Assembly: GCA_036250225.1 (NCBI GenBank)
Contig: JAPZLL010000001.1
Span: forward strand, 558,001 to 622,000
Origin: Cercophora sp. LCS_1
Taxonomy: Eukaryota > Ascomycota > Sordariomycetes > Sordariales > Lasiosphaeriaceae
Direction of reading: 5' to 3'
Length of the DNA: 64,000 nt
Below are positions 44,942 through 56,378 of the stretch, piece by piece (within the stretch, counting starts at the first letter, position 1; each line of letters opens with the position of its first letter). The position numbers and the translations under genes were made by a program. The notes beneath the pieces were generated by a model, which saw nothing but the letters and a program-made list of their open reading frames with translations, had not been told where the DNA came from and ran no database searches.

Positions 44942-45304
44942 CTAGTGGGCTGTTATCACCCTGCATGCATCGTCAAAAAAATGCCGAACTACCAATATTG
45001 ATATACCCTGTGCTCTGAAACTTGATAATGCTGCATAAATCCCCCATTGCAGCTGCCTTCTCATTGCGGTAGCCATCTTCACCCTCGTGCACGCGGTCCT
45101 CGCTGCTATCACGCGGTACGCCTTCGCTTCATGATTATTTCGCTTGTAAGGTGCCTTGTAGATCTTTGACGCCTTGTAATGACTAAGTTTTGAATCGTTT
45201 TTAAAATCCTCGAGGGCCAAGATCAAATGCGCTTCGTTTGAACGCAGCACTATATACGTCGCAGGGAAAATTATCGACTCGCTCATCACGCATGTTAGGG
45301 CCAA
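44942..45304 (-). mobile_element. Relic of a psq-type HTH transposase
   Basis: The minus-strand frame contains LILALEDFKNDSKLSHYKASKIYKAP, which resembles the N-terminal psq helix-turn-helix of pogo/Fot1-type fungal transposases (pattern ALxAFKxDPxLSxRKAAKIYxVPR). The following part is not alignable and the catalytic DDE region is absent. It ends only 15 bp from the LTR-like repeat at 45320. It is almost certainly a decayed fragment. Confidence 0.5.
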
Positions 45305-45319
45305 ATGACGAGTCTGGTT

Positions 45320-45664
45320 TGTGACGACCGTCAGGTTCGGGCCTACGGCTAGGGGCAGGCGCGGACTAGATTGGGAGGGTTTCTCAACGTAGTGCGAATC
45401 TCACGATCCTAAGTAGTCGAAGTATACTTTAATGCAGGCACGCAAAGTAGTGTTATTATCGTTGTTGAAAGAGTGTTTTTTTTTTCTGTCTTTGATCGCG
45501 GCTCCGTTCTCTGTATTGTGCAATACAATAAAGACCTCCCCTTGAGGACCCGATCCTGTTGGACCCGGCCTCGGATCCCTCACGATTCGTTGATCCGCGC
45601 TCCTTATCGGTCCAATCGTTTGTCTTGCGTTCTTATCGCACTCGCTCCTTCCAGGGTCGTGACA
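45320..45664 (+). mobile_element. LTR-like element, probable solo LTR
   Basis: This 345-bp element begins TGTGACGACC and ends GGTCGTGACA, giving near-perfect inverted ends with TG...CA termini, as in LTRs. The first 145 bp are repeated at 35296-35434 and the last part, inverted, at 35786-35910. Bases flanking it (TGGTT on the left, AAAGC on the right) do not match, so no target-site duplication remains visible. No retroelement coding region is attached. Confidence 0.6.
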
Positions 45665-45763
45665 AAAGCAGTCACTAAATCTAGCTGAAAAACAACGGCT
45701 TTTAGGCCCTGAAAACTACCAATGGTTGTTGTGCATAAATAAAAAACCTGAGCGTAGATAGCC

Positions 45764-45811
45764 AAGGAGAGCGCTGCAGGTTCACGGTGTCACCGTGAGA
45801 GCTCTCTCCTT
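45764..45811. repeat. Two-tier inverted repeat (hairpin)
   Basis: AAGGAGAG (45764-45771) pairs with CTCTCCTT (45804-45811), and inside it TCACGGTG (45782-45789) pairs with CACCGTGA (45791-45798) around a single T. It could be a transposon terminus or a structured RNA element. No coding context. Confidence 0.6.
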
Positions 45812-46731
45812 CATCATCAATTAAGCTGTCTACCCATCTTGTGTTCCTTCGCAGGCTGAGTGTGTAGCTGTACCAGCGCAACGGTGATTTATCCTGTAAC
45901 AGTCGTCACATCAAGACACAGTTTCCAGCCATGAGCCATAGAGTCCCGGGATGCTTTCTAGGAGGGGTAAAATACAAATGAAGGGGCAAAATACAAATGT
46001 TTAATAAAAGAGGGCAAAATATTGAGAGATAATGTTGTAGTATGAATACGTTTTTATTTGGGCAGGGGGGGCGGTGGGGGTCACTTGAAATTTGCAGCAG
46101 AACTGTCTTTGGATTTTCTAAAACTGAGCTCGGTGGGACAGAATCCCAAATTTAAATTCATTGAGCACGATGCTCCGGGATTCTGGCTCCAAGATGATGG
46201 TGTGCAACCGTGAATCAGGATGCCAATTTGGAGTGCCCAGCTGTGAAGAGACTTTAGCAGGTACTCGGTTGCCGTGCCTCTGGAGGGTGGTTCAGGGTGC
46301 CGAAAACAGCAGGTCAAGGCTAGCCAGAATTGGCACCTAAGACGGCAAAACGTGAGCTTTTCCTAGCTGTAATCTGTGCTCTCTGGGCTGCCCCTCGCCC
46401 ATCAGCTGTTGCGGATGATGGAATGCGGACCAGAACAGGAGAAAAGATGGGGGATTTTGAGAACAAACATGTGAGATGTGCCAGCCCGGTTAGAATTAGA
46501 CGCATTTGAAGACGCAAAGATCAAAGACTGCAAACAACTTTGCCTGCGTTGCGGAAGACGCGGTGCAGTGCGGGGTCTTGCTCAAGCTGAGTGCACCTGA
46601 GTGGCGGCCCCACCATTGTGTACCTTCCTGGCCCAACAAGCCAACTCTTGATCGCCGCAGCCTGTCCTTTTGAAAGGTTTCCCTTCCTCTAAACATCAAA
46701 CCAACAGTTGAAATTTCAACTGTCAGCAAGA
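45812..46731. other. AT-richer spacer at island edge
   Basis: About 0.9 kb with a direct repeat, GGGG(T/C)AAAATACAAATG, at 45964-45980 and 45984-46000. No supportable gene. The last about 60 bp lead into the Ybp2/glomulin-family gene. Confidence 0.4.
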
Positions 46732-48716
46732 ATGCCTGCCACAACCCCGCCGGTGGACGCGGCCATCGCGGCCATCCGCGATGCGCGGCCCCCAGTCACA
46801 GACCCATTCGCGTACCTCGTCATCCTCGAGGCCAACCTTTCCGTGGGCGTTCTGCCCACCCTCAAAGAGATACTCCAAGACGGAGATCTCACCAAGCAGA
46901 TCGGCTGGGACCTGGTCTTCGCTCTTGTGAACCTTCCTGGCTCACAGGACTGTCTGGAGACCATCGCCCGCCTCGGCAACCCTCGCGAGGTCATTCTCAA
47001 GGTCCTCGAATCGCTGCAGCTCCTCTGGGAAGCCTCCCAACCAGATGACGACGAGACTTTGAACGAAGAAAAGTCAACGTCGGAGGTGCCCTGGGAGCAG
47101 AAGTTTGTCACTCTGCTGGGCATGCTCCAGATCCTCCACAAGCGCCTTCGGACTAAGCATCCAAGCCGCTTCATTGCACAAACGCTCAAGACAGTCCTCG
47201 ATACCTACTCCCCCGGCCCTGAGCAGACCGCAGCTATCATCAACTTGGTGCACAGCCTCTCCGGGGCTCGTCGGCCGGCGCTGCCCAGCCGGAAGTCCAG
47301 CATCAACGTCGCAAACCCCGACCAAGAAGGGGATGCATCTAAGAATGCGCCCGACCCCGAGGCTGATGTCAACAATGGCGGTAGCTCCGACCCCAACGAG
47401 CTTGCTCTTCAGCAAAGACTTCTCCTGAGCTTCGCGACGTGTGTTCTAGAGACTTACACCGAGAACCATACCATGGCCTGGGCTACGAGACTCAGCGAGT
47501 TCTATTACCCAGAGAAAATGGTCACGCGCAAGGTCCCCATCACAAGAAGATACAAGGAAGAGCAAGCGCTTTTGGAGGCTGATGCAGCCGTTGGTCAACT
47601 AGTGGTACGTAGTAGCCTCTGAGGGATGTACCGTGACTGATACATTTGCAGGCACTGATCAAAGACCTTGGGCTTGACTCCTGTTCGCAGGATTTCTGGA
47701 ACGAGCTATTCAAGGACCCCGTCCCCAAGAGCCCCCTTTCAGACGCCGAAGACGCTTCTTCAGCCTCGGATATCCCGCTGTCAACGCTTGGATGCCTGGC
47801 AGTCTTCGCCTACTGGGTTTTTTCCTCGATCACGTTTGACGCGTATCAGCCTACCCCTGATATTTTCATTTTCCCCCATCACTTCAAGCTTATGGAGAAA
47901 CTAGTAGGCGGCGATGATCCCCAGGAGCAGATTTGCAACAAAATGGCAGCGGTCGATCACCTTGTTACCATCGGTCTCTGGTTGCACGCGATCGGTCGTA
48001 TTACTCCTGTCCCATCCGATCCACTCACCAGATCGAATCAGGACAACCCCGATGATCCAACATCCGACTACATGCGCTACACGCATCTCATGACTCTCAT
48101 CGCGATCTATCACCCTCAGCACCTCGTTCGCAACTGCGCTTCGCAGCTCGCAGGTGCGATTCTGCATGCAGATCCCTCAGACGAGGACCGGTTGCGTATA
48201 CTGTACGACCTACTCGAAAACTGCACATTCCCTGCGCTCAAAGCCTGCGCTGTGTCGTGGCTCAAGGACGAGATTATCAAGCCCGATCCTTCGCCTTCGG
48301 TATTCACCTCAGACAAGGCCATCGAACAGCTGCAATACGTCGTGTTCCCTCAGCTCACCTACCTCCAGCAAGAGGATTGGACGAACATTCTTCAACACCT
48401 GGCCGAGGAAATGCCATTCATTCTCCAGGTCATCAACTTTGGTGTTTTCCTTTGGACTGTGCCGGAGAAGTGGGAGCACGTCACACCCGAGAACCTCGAT
48501 TCCATTGTCAGAGAGAGATGGTTCGCGCCGTTGGACGAGACGGTCAAGGTTCTACTCCGGGGGATTGGACAGGGCATAGATGACCCGGAAGAGAGGGAGG
48601 CGATGGACCAGCTCATGGTGAACCTGGAACTTTTGAAGACGAGTTTGGCGAGACTCAATGACGCCAAGGGCTTCGTACGGAAGCCCACGGCTGCGGACCT
48701 AGAAAACCGCGCCTAG
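46732..48716 (+). CDS. Ybp2/ALF4/glomulin-family protein
   Basis: Two exons, 46732..47604 and 47652..48716 (47-bp intron, phase 0), give 645 aa from the first ATG (MPATTPPVDAAI). The protein is an all-alpha, HEAT-like repeat protein with the layout of the fungal family grouped as YAP1-binding/Alf4/glomulin: FAYLVILEANLSVGVLPTL at the N-terminus, LLSFATCVLETY in the middle, HPQHLVRNCASQLAGAIL and the conserved LYDLLENCTFPALKACAVSWLKDEI. In yeast Ybp1 and Ybp2 support oxidative activation of Yap1 and kinetochore function; plant ALF4 and human glomulin bind RBX1 and inhibit cullin ligases. Which of these applies here cannot be read from sequence. The insert at residues about 190-230 is acidic and disordered. 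Confidence 0.82.
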
Positions 48717-49888
48717 TGGGCCGCTTTCATTGCCAAACACGACCCCCGGGAAGACGACCTTGACCGGGCCACCTTTTAACACGTTGATGCTCACCAACTT
48801 GAAGCGTGTTTCGTTGGGAAGAGAGGATACAGCCGAATCTGGCGGGCGATACGAAAAGCAGCGTCTCCCGCCTCATCGGGGCCCCCTCGGAAGAATATCG
48901 TTTTGTTGCATGGTTTGGGAGTTCAAGGATTTGAGCAATAAGCACGGAGCTCGTTTGCAAGTTTTGTTGCACTTGTGATACAGTGGGGATCATTTTGACT
49001 GACAGCTGGTGTACATAGATGGTCAGGTCAGGGCAAGGATACCTGTTGTTGGAACACTGCTCAGCATTTTGTTGAGGTTTTTTTTTTTTTTCCAACAATG
49101 AGCGCACTGCAACAAGTGCTCAACACAGCATGGGGACTGAAGATGCCCAGCCAAGAAGTCTTGGCAGGATGTAGTCATCCCCTCGGTAGGTAGCAGATAG
49201 CGCTTGCACGTAGACCCTGTTCGTGGATCTAGAGTAAAAGCGCTTGAATAGCCCCCGAAATTCTCGACGACCTTTAGAGTCGGTATTTTGATCAAGCCCC
49301 GGATTGAATTTCTGCTGTGATGTTAGTCTAACCCACGATGCTTGATAGATCATGGATGATCCCCGTTTGGGGCGTTGCGGGGCGGCTAAGCCAGTGCCAC
49401 CAAACCTTGTGCCTTGCAACGGCATGGTGATGTCATCGCCTGCAGCTACCCCTGTCACGGGCCGAGGGGCAGGAACAATGATCGATGATGAAGGGGAGTG
49501 TTCTGGAACGGACGGCTGCTGCTACCGCAAGGTACCGGCCGTTTCCTAACAGGTTGTGTCCTTTGATTGCCGAGATCGCATGTGCCCTGTTTGTTGATTC
49601 ATCAGTGCTCGATTTCTACATCAGCACGCCCGAGAATAAACATATCGCCAGTTGTCCTTCCCTCCATCTGCTAGTGACGAGCTTGGGGATACATACTTTG
49701 CTGCTCGACCACTGCCCAATCTCCATCCCGCATAATAGGCGTCAAACACGGCTTGCACCGGCGCGCATTGCATGGCAACACCGAAAACCCGCGTCCCAAA
49801 GCACACACACAACGAACGATCACGTTTTTCTCCCCGCTGAATCGATCGAACGAACTGACTGCCCATCGACCGTATCACAGCCATAGGC
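48717..49888. other. Intergenic region
   Basis: About 1.2 kb between two plus-strand genes. It contains a T13 tract at 49079-49091. Frames are short and without domains. The last about 200 bp are C/A-rich, typical of a leader. Confidence 0.45.
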
Positions 49889-52800
49889 ATGGCTGCTACT
49901 TTGCCAGACACTACTACTGCCCACAGGGGTGACCCGGCGACACCATCCGCCGCGTCGGCCTCTACCGAAACGGCTAACGATGCGCTTCTCCATCTGGAGA
50001 CTTCCAGCCGCAACGGCCAGCAGGTGACGATTGTTCGTGACGACGATGGACACATAGTCTACCCTACATACGTCCCTCCCGCCACTAAATCTCCTACGTC
50101 CCGGGACCCAACTCCTATAGCTACTCCGCCTCCACCTCCTCCTGTTTCTCCTCCCCAGAGTCAGACCCAGACACAACAACCTCCTCCACCCGAGCCTCGT
50201 CCCCGCAAGTCCGCGAGCGATCCGATCAATAATAGCACACAACAGACCCGACCGAGTGTCGCTGTCAACGGGAAACATCCCGTCACCGAAGCAACCATGG
50301 CATCCAAGTCTCGCGACAAGAGGGCATTCACGCTCCCCAGCGTCATGAGACGAGTTGGAACAAACGTTTCAGAGCTGAGCCAAGCGCTCCGCGAGCATGG
50401 GAATTACAGCTCGAGCAGCGAGTCATCTTCAGACGAGGAAGATAACACACAAGGGGACGAATCACACAAGTCACGACGGAAGAAACTACGTCACGAGGAT
50501 AGCGACGATCGGTTTCGTCGCTTTCACATTGGGAATAAGCACTACCATACTAGAGGTAGAGTCTCCAAGCGCGATGGTCGACTTAGTATCTCCCTCAAGG
50601 ACACAAGCAATACGGGGTACCTCGCCAAGGCGCTGGGCACGGCGGCGAGAAAGGTCGTACCGATCAAGAATATGGAGGCTGAGGGGGACGACTTGCAGCG
50701 GCCATATCGGGTAGCGAGCACCGGGTCTCTTACCACGGTTGCGGGGCCTGATACGATATCGTGTCCCAAGCTTAATATCGTCATCATGGTTATTGGCTCA
50801 CGCGGCGATGCTCAGCCATTTCTCAAGATTGGCAAGATCCTAAAAGAGCAATATGGCCATCGAGTCCGCATCGCTACGCACCCTGCCTTTCGCGAGTTTG
50901 TGGAGAAGGATTCCGGGCTGGAGTTCTTCTCCGTGGGTGGAGACCCTTCGGAACTGATGGCTTTCATGGTCAAGAATCCCGGCATGATTCCGACCCTCGA
51001 GACGGTCAAAAAGGGTGATATCGGCCGTCGACGAGCTGCTATGGCCGAGATGTTTGGCGGGTTCTGGCGTGCCTGTATCAACGCGACCGATGACGAGCAT
51101 GACCACCGCAACCTCAAGATGATGGGGGCTGAAGACCCTTTTGTTGCCGACGCCATCATCGCCAACCCTCCCAGCTTTGCTCACGTTCACTGCGCTGAAG
51201 CCTTGGGCATCCCGCTCCATCTGATGTTTACCTTCCCATATACACCGACCCAGGCTTTCCCCCATCCGCTGGCTAGCATCAAGAAGTCCAACGTTGATCC
51301 AGGATATACAAACTTCATCTCGTACCCTCTGGTCGAAATGATGGTCTGGCAGGGCCTCGGCGATCTCGTCAACGACTTTCGCGTTAAGACACTCGGTCTC
51401 GATCCGGTTTCGACCCTCTGGGCTCCTGGCGCAACTTACCGTTTGCATGTACCCTTTACATATCTGTGGAGCCCAGGCCTCGTTCCCAAACCCGAGGACT
51501 GGGGGGAGGAAGTCGACGTTTCCGGCTTCGTTTTCCTCGATCTCGCATCCACATTCAAACCCCCGTCTCCGCTCACCAAGTTCCTTGATGCAGGCGAGGC
51601 ACCGATCTACATCGGCTTTGGCTCTATTGTGGTCGACGATGCGAATCGCTTCACCGAGATGATTTTCGAGGCCGTTAAGCTTGCTGGCGTTCGCGCCCTC
51701 GTCTCAAAGGGCTGGGGTGGGCTGGGTGCGGATAGTCTTGACGTTCCAGAAAACATCTTCCTCTTGGATAATACACCTCACGACTGGCTATTCCCGAAGG
51801 TTCGCGCGTGCGTCATCCATGGTGGTGCTGGTACCACGGCGATTGCGCTCAAGTGTGGAAAACCGACGATGATTGTCCCATTTTTCGGGGACCAGCATTT
51901 CTGGGGCAGCATGGTTGCTAATGTCAAGGCCGGCCCAGAGGCAGTGCCATATAAGCACCTCACGGCTGAGAAATTGGCCGAAGGCATCAAGTACTGTTTG
52001 ACCGACGAGGCGAAGGAGGCAGTGGAGAAGATTGCAAAAGACATTGAGCTTGAGGGTGATGGCGCTAAGAATGCCTGCAAGGCCTTTCACAAACACCTGG
52101 CTCTCAAGGGGAAGAACTCGATGCGGTGTTCGATACTCCCAGATCGGGTGGCTGTATGGCAGTTGAAGAATACGAATCTGAGGCTAAGTCCGATGGCAGC
52201 CGATTTCGTCGTCGACAAGGGATATGTCTCCTGGAAAAAGCTGAGGCTATTGAGGCATAACGAGTGGAATGACTTTGAAGGTCCGGGAGAGCCTGTGACC
52301 GGTGTAGCGGGCGCTTTGATGGGGATAGCTGGGAATGTGTTTGGGGGCATTGGCGGCGTGCCGTATCGGATTGCAAAGAGTAAACATGAGAGAAAGGAGA
52401 GGAAGGAACAGAGGAGAGAGAAACGGGAGAAGAGGAGGAAGGAGAAAGAGGAGGAGAAGGGTGACGGGGAAGAGGAACGTGACGAGAACTCAAAGCCGCC
52501 GGCTTCGACCAATACCCAGGATCATGCCGCTCAGATAAGAGGGGATGAATCCGACAAAGATGTTGAGAACGAACCCACACCACAGATTGAGACGACTACT
52601 ACTCACGTCATGCATCGGCGGGACACTCAGTTCACCGCTTCTACCGTTGAGCCGGAAAACCCAGCAGAGCAAATTGCCACCGAAGTCGGTCGCGGTGCGT
52701 ACAAAACTGCCACGGCCTTGGCGCGAGCTCCTGTGGACTTGTCCATCGCTTTGGCCCAGGGTTTCCACAACGCGCCTCGTCTTTATGGCGATGATACCGT

Positions 52801-53737
52801 CCGCCGTCCAACCCGTGTAACTGGTATCCAGTCCGGCCTCCGAGCTGCTCGGCATGAGTTTGCCTACGGCATATTCGACGGCTGGACCGGGGTCGTCCGT
52901 CTTCCGTACCGTGGCGCTCGTGACGGCGGGGTTCGCGGCTTCGTTACAGGCGTCGGTATGGGCATTACGGGTTTCGTGCTAAAGGACATCGCCGCGATAT
53001 TCGGGCCTGTGGGATACACCCTCAAGGGTGTTGTCAAACAGGTTGAGCGCGGACGGCAACCAATTAAGTATATCCGGCGTGCGAGAATCGTGCAGGGCCA
53101 ACGGGAAATTGGAATGCTCAATGATGCCGAGAAGAAGACCAGAGCAGAGGCTGTAGAGAGAGGGTGGGAGGTGATGAGGACTCTCTGGGTTGTTTTGGAG
53201 CAAGAAGAGAAAAAGAAAGGAGGCTCAAAGTCAAAGTTTGGGGCCAGAAAGAGGAGCAAGAGGGGTATGGGCGCGGCGTTTGAAAGCGTTGAAATTGCAG
53301 AGAAGGCACTGGAAGCGCTGATACAGGGAGAAAGTCTTGATGGTGTGTTGAGCGGTCAGAAGGGAAGGGGGGGTGATCAAGATGGCGGCAAGTCGAGCCC
53401 GGACGCGCATAAAGAGGAGGAGGATAGGAAGAGGGAGAGTGATTCTGTGAAGGAGAAGCCCGATCGAAAGGACAACGAAAAAAACGCCGTCAGCAATGGG
53501 AAATCGATCCAGCCTGCGCAAGGCAACATGGTAGATGACGCCGATACCGATGGGCTGGTTGAGCCAGATGAGGCGAGAGGGGAGCTGGTTCCGGGATTTG
53601 AGTTCTCTGATGGGGAATCCAAGACACCGGTCGAAGAGAAGGAAAATCCCTTTTCGCCAAGTCATAGAGCTGTGGTGAAGAACAAGACAGAGAACAGGAA
53701 GGCATTGGAGGCCGAGGGTGTTAATGGCAAGACTTAA
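49889..53737 (+). CDS. GT1-type (sterol) glucosyltransferase with C-terminal membrane-binding-like module
   Basis: A single exon encodes 1282 aa. Residues 1-285 are disordered, Pro-rich and Ser/Asp-rich. The glycosyltransferase domain (about 290-740) starts LNIVIMVIGSRGDAQPFLKIGKIL, the N-terminal signature of UDP-glucose:sterol glucosyltransferases, and carries HGGAGTTAIALKCGKPT and PFFGDQHFWG, the nucleotide-sugar-binding motif. There is no PH or GRAM domain, unlike Atg26. After the catalytic part come a GVAGALMGIAGNVFGG segment, a Lys/Glu-rich helix, and a second glycine-patterned segment (GVRGFVTGVGMGITGFVLKD, FGPVGYTLKGVVKQ) reminiscent of the amphipathic repeats at the C-terminus of VPS13/ATG2-like lipid-transfer proteins. 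The end is charged and disordered. The sterol as acceptor is inferred from family. Confidence 0.87.
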   Translation: MAATLPDTTTAHRGDPATPSAASASTETANDALLHLETSSRNGQQVTIVRDDDGHIVYPTYVPPATKSPTSRDPTPIATPPPPPPVSPPQSQTQTQQPPPPEPRPRKSASDPINNSTQQTRPSVAVNGKHPVTEATMASKSRDKRAFTLPSVMRRVGTNVSELSQALREHGNYSSSSESSSDEEDNTQGDESHKSRRKKLRHEDSDDRFRRFHIGNKHYHTRGRVSKRDGRLSISLKDTSNTGYLAKALGTAARKVVPIKNMEAEGDDLQRPYRVASTGSLTTVAGPDTISCPKLNIVIMVIGSRGDAQPFLKIGKILKEQYGHRVRIATHPAFREFVEKDSGLEFFSVGGDPSELMAFMVKNPGMIPTLETVKKGDIGRRRAAMAEMFGGFWRACINATDDEHDHRNLKMMGAEDPFVADAIIANPPSFAHVHCAEALGIPLHLMFTFPYTPTQAFPHPLASIKKSNVDPGYTNFISYPLVEMMVWQGLGDLVNDFRVKTLGLDPVSTLWAPGATYRLHVPFTYLWSPGLVPKPEDWGEEVDVSGFVFLDLASTFKPPSPLTKFLDAGEAPIYIGFGSIVVDDANRFTEMIFEAVKLAGVRALVSKGWGGLGADSLDVPENIFLLDNTPHDWLFPKVRACVIHGGAGTTAIALKCGKPTMIVPFFGDQHFWGSMVANVKAGPEAVPYKHLTAEKLAEGIKYCLTDEAKEAVEKIAKDIELEGDGAKNACKAFHKHLALKGKNSMRCSILPDRVAVWQLKNTNLRLSPMAADFVVDKGYVSWKKLRLLRHNEWNDFEGPGEPVTGVAGALMGIAGNVFGGIGGVPYRIAKSKHERKERKEQRREKREKRRKEKEEEKGDGEEERDENSKPPASTNTQDHAAQIRGDESDKDVENEPTPQIETTTTHVMHRRDTQFTASTVEPENPAEQIATEVGRGAYKTATALARAPVDLSIALAQGFHNAPRLYGDDTVRRPTRVTGIQSGLRAARHEFAYGIFDGWTGVVRLPYRGARDGGVRGFVTGVGMGITGFVLKDIAAIFGPVGYTLKGVVKQVERGRQPIKYIRRARIVQGQREIGMLNDAEKKTRAEAVERGWEVMRTLWVVLEQEEKKKGGSKSKFGARKRSKRGMGAAFESVEIAEKALEALIQGESLDGVLSGQKGRGGDQDGGKSSPDAHKEEEDRKRESDSVKEKPDRKDNEKNAVSNGKSIQPAQGNMVDDADTDGLVEPDEARGELVPGFEFSDGESKTPVEEKENPFSPSHRAVVKNKTENRKALEAEGVNGKT

Positions 53738-55336
53738 GGAGTATCGGATCTGAGGTGGCACGGATCAGGGGTGAACCAGCCTGCTGGAGTTGGTGGATTG
53801 ACATGCGCGGTGTGGAGACTTGAAGTGGGCAAGCTCTGTTGTACGATCGTTTCTTGGTATTTCTTCCCCCTTTGATGTTTTCGTGCTTGGTGTTGGCGTG
53901 CGGGAGGCGGCATGATCCTTGTTTGAACCGCTGAATGGTAATGGAGGTCGAAGATTTTGATTATACCCTCGAGTTTGCTTTGTATTTTGAGAATGAGATG
54001 AGCTGCTGCGAGAATACGTCGGCACCTGATCTGTAGTGAGATAGACATGGATGGTAATTCGAGATGTCTTGCGAAAATACGTCGGTGCTTCATGTGCCCA
54101 TGGAGAGAGACGGGGACACATTAATCCAAGATGTCGAAATGAGGTTGAAGTCCTTGGGCGCTATTTTTGACATTTACGGTTACTGGAATGGAGCAGACGT
54201 CCCTTATTTTATGTTTTCGGGTTAACTTCCTGATGCAGTAATATCCCTCGAGATTGGGAGTCTGGCGACATGAGGTGCAGCAGGAACAGGGGATTTTGAC
54301 GAAAGTGCCGCGCCAGGCAGCGGGATTGCCTCGATGGTGCCTGGTCAGGTTTCTCAGACCACGGACAAACTATCCAATGTTTTTCAAAATAGAGAGAACA
54401 GCGGCGAGCAACATGATAATTATCACGAAGCCCCCCGGACTTGAGGTTCGCGATGTGGTTCCACGGTCCATATGCAGCTGAGAAGCGCATAAGAGGCAGA
54501 GTTGGTCCTGGAAACGTTCCCGACGCAAGAGCGGGCACGACTGGACGTTTCCGAGAAACACACTGGCAGGAGCCACCAGACCGAGTTGGGAAAATCGTAT
54601 CGTCCGACCAAACTGAGAACGTTTACCACAAATCACCAACTTTGCTTTCTGCGTTGTCGCGCACATTGACGCTAGCAGCGTACGCGCGCTTGCAAAGCCA
54701 ATGCCGCACCTTGAATCCTTTCAGAAAAAAAACAAGCATCTGTCATCAGCACGTTGTTGTGGCGCTTGCGATCACCACCACTGCCGTCAGCTTGGCTCCC
54801 TCCGGTCCGCAGAACCCAGAGTTGTCAGCATTCTACCGTTTGCAGTGCCGCTCTTCGCGATCGGGGACACCCATTCGCCTTACCCGATGTCAAACGGCGA
54901 AGTGAAACACCCCAGCGGTCAAGCTTTTGGGCCAATGCGCCCTTCAGCCCAGACGGGTAGAGGGGTTACGTCGCTAAAACGGGCCAGTTCACCATGCCAC
55001 AAACGGTAAAAAAGCTCACCAATTCCCCCAGAGCTGAACTTTGAACCCCTGACGCGCTTCCGTCTGCGTCAGCATGATTGACGGCAGGTGCAGGCTGGGC
55101 AAGGGCTCGTGTGTAGCGCTGAAGAAAACACTTTAGAATGCAGGATGGCCCCTCAATTGTCGCTTTGCGTTGCTTACGCTCCCGAAAACTTGTCCTCCGC
55201 TTTGCTGCCAATTCGATATACGTGACGCTGCGACAAGGGAATATCAGCGACCTTGTTGACCGTCGAGACCCACGATGCAGTACGCAGCCAGATGTTATAG
55301 CTGATTCCGGAATTGGACGAGCGAAGAAGCGGAAAT
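53738..55336. other. Intergenic region
   Basis: About 1.6 kb. Frames of 70-155 codons (for example plus 54441-54905) show no domain, no splice support and no compositional bias, so none is called. No repeat was recognised. Confidence 0.4.
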
Positions 55337-56378
55337 ATGGACCCTAAAAGGACGCCCGACCCAACGGGGCAGGGGATTGAGTTGGCGACGAGGTCGCCCT
55401 TCCAGACATATCAGGAGTTTTCACATTCGGGCATCGAGGTGATAAACCAACCGAGTCTCGAGGTTGTCCCGCAGCAGGAGATACTACACCAAAGACATAG
55501 CGTGCCATGGGAAAAGAAAGTGCCCGATTACGACAATGGGCCGCCTCCACAGACAGCACACAGCACGGTGCCGCCAACATATGGGTATCCGAGTCCCTAT
55601 GAGCAGAGCTTTGATCAACGACCTCTGATGCCGGTGCCCCCGGCGCCGCCCGAGATCCAACAAGAGAGATTGATATTGGGCTTGAAACGACAGACCTTCT
55701 TCATCATCCTCGCCGTCGGCATCTTCTTTACGGTCGCTGGCATCGCGGCGGGTGTGGGTGTTGGTGTCGCGCTCAAAGGAAACGACGCACCATCGGCAAG
55801 GTATGTTGGTTTTTTTCTTCACTCTCATTGAACATTACCTCAAGTGGCTTTTATGGTCGGGTACACCGCCCAGAGGACTCCTGCTCGACCCAACAGGAGG
55901 ATTTTCCACCCGCACCAACAGCCTCACATTGACCAACCAACTGACACCCCCCAGCACCACGTCCGCCATCAATACAGCCACCCGCGTCTTCCCCCTACCC
56001 ACCGCCCAAGCAACCACAGGGCCAACAGCGGACATCAAATGCCCAAGCAACAACCTCACCTCCTACATCTCCCAAGTCAACGACAAGAAACAGTTCACCC
56101 TTCTCTGCGGCCGCGATTACGCATCTCAGCAGGGCAGCGCCGATCTCTTCAACCAGGCAACCGACACCATGAGTGAATGCATAGATCTCTGTGCTGAGCA
56201 AGGCGACTGCGTGGGTGTCGGCTGGGGCGACTACCGAGGGACGTATGTGTGCTGGCTCAAGAAACGTCTTGCGCAGCCAGGCTGGGCTTTGGCGTGGTAT
56301 TTTGCTGCGTTGGATGATGTGTCTGGGCTGGCGTTGCCGACTGCTACGCCGGCGCCGGAGAGCAGAAGGGTTGTTTAG
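55337..56378 (+). CDS. Type II single-pass protein with PAN/apple-like ectodomain
   Basis: Two exons, 55337..55800 and 55874..56378 (73-bp intron, phase 2), give about 322 aa. The cytosolic N-terminus (about 118 aa) is Pro/Gln-rich and contains several tyrosines. One membrane helix at about 119-146 (FIILAVGIFFTVAGIAAGVG) is followed by a Ser/Thr-rich stalk and a Cys-containing domain, with DIKCPSNN, FTLLCGRDY, SECIDLCAEQGDCVGVGW and YVCWLKKRL, that has the spacing of fungal PAN/apple-like modules. Such proteins are thought to bind carbohydrate or protein ligands at the cell surface. The acceptor at 55873 was chosen because it is the one that keeps frame with the ectodomain; it is the least certain point. 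Confidence 0.72.

Noticed and set aside
54441..54905. 154-codon plus-strand frame
   Set aside because: No domain, no consistent composition, and overlapping frames on the other strand are equally long.
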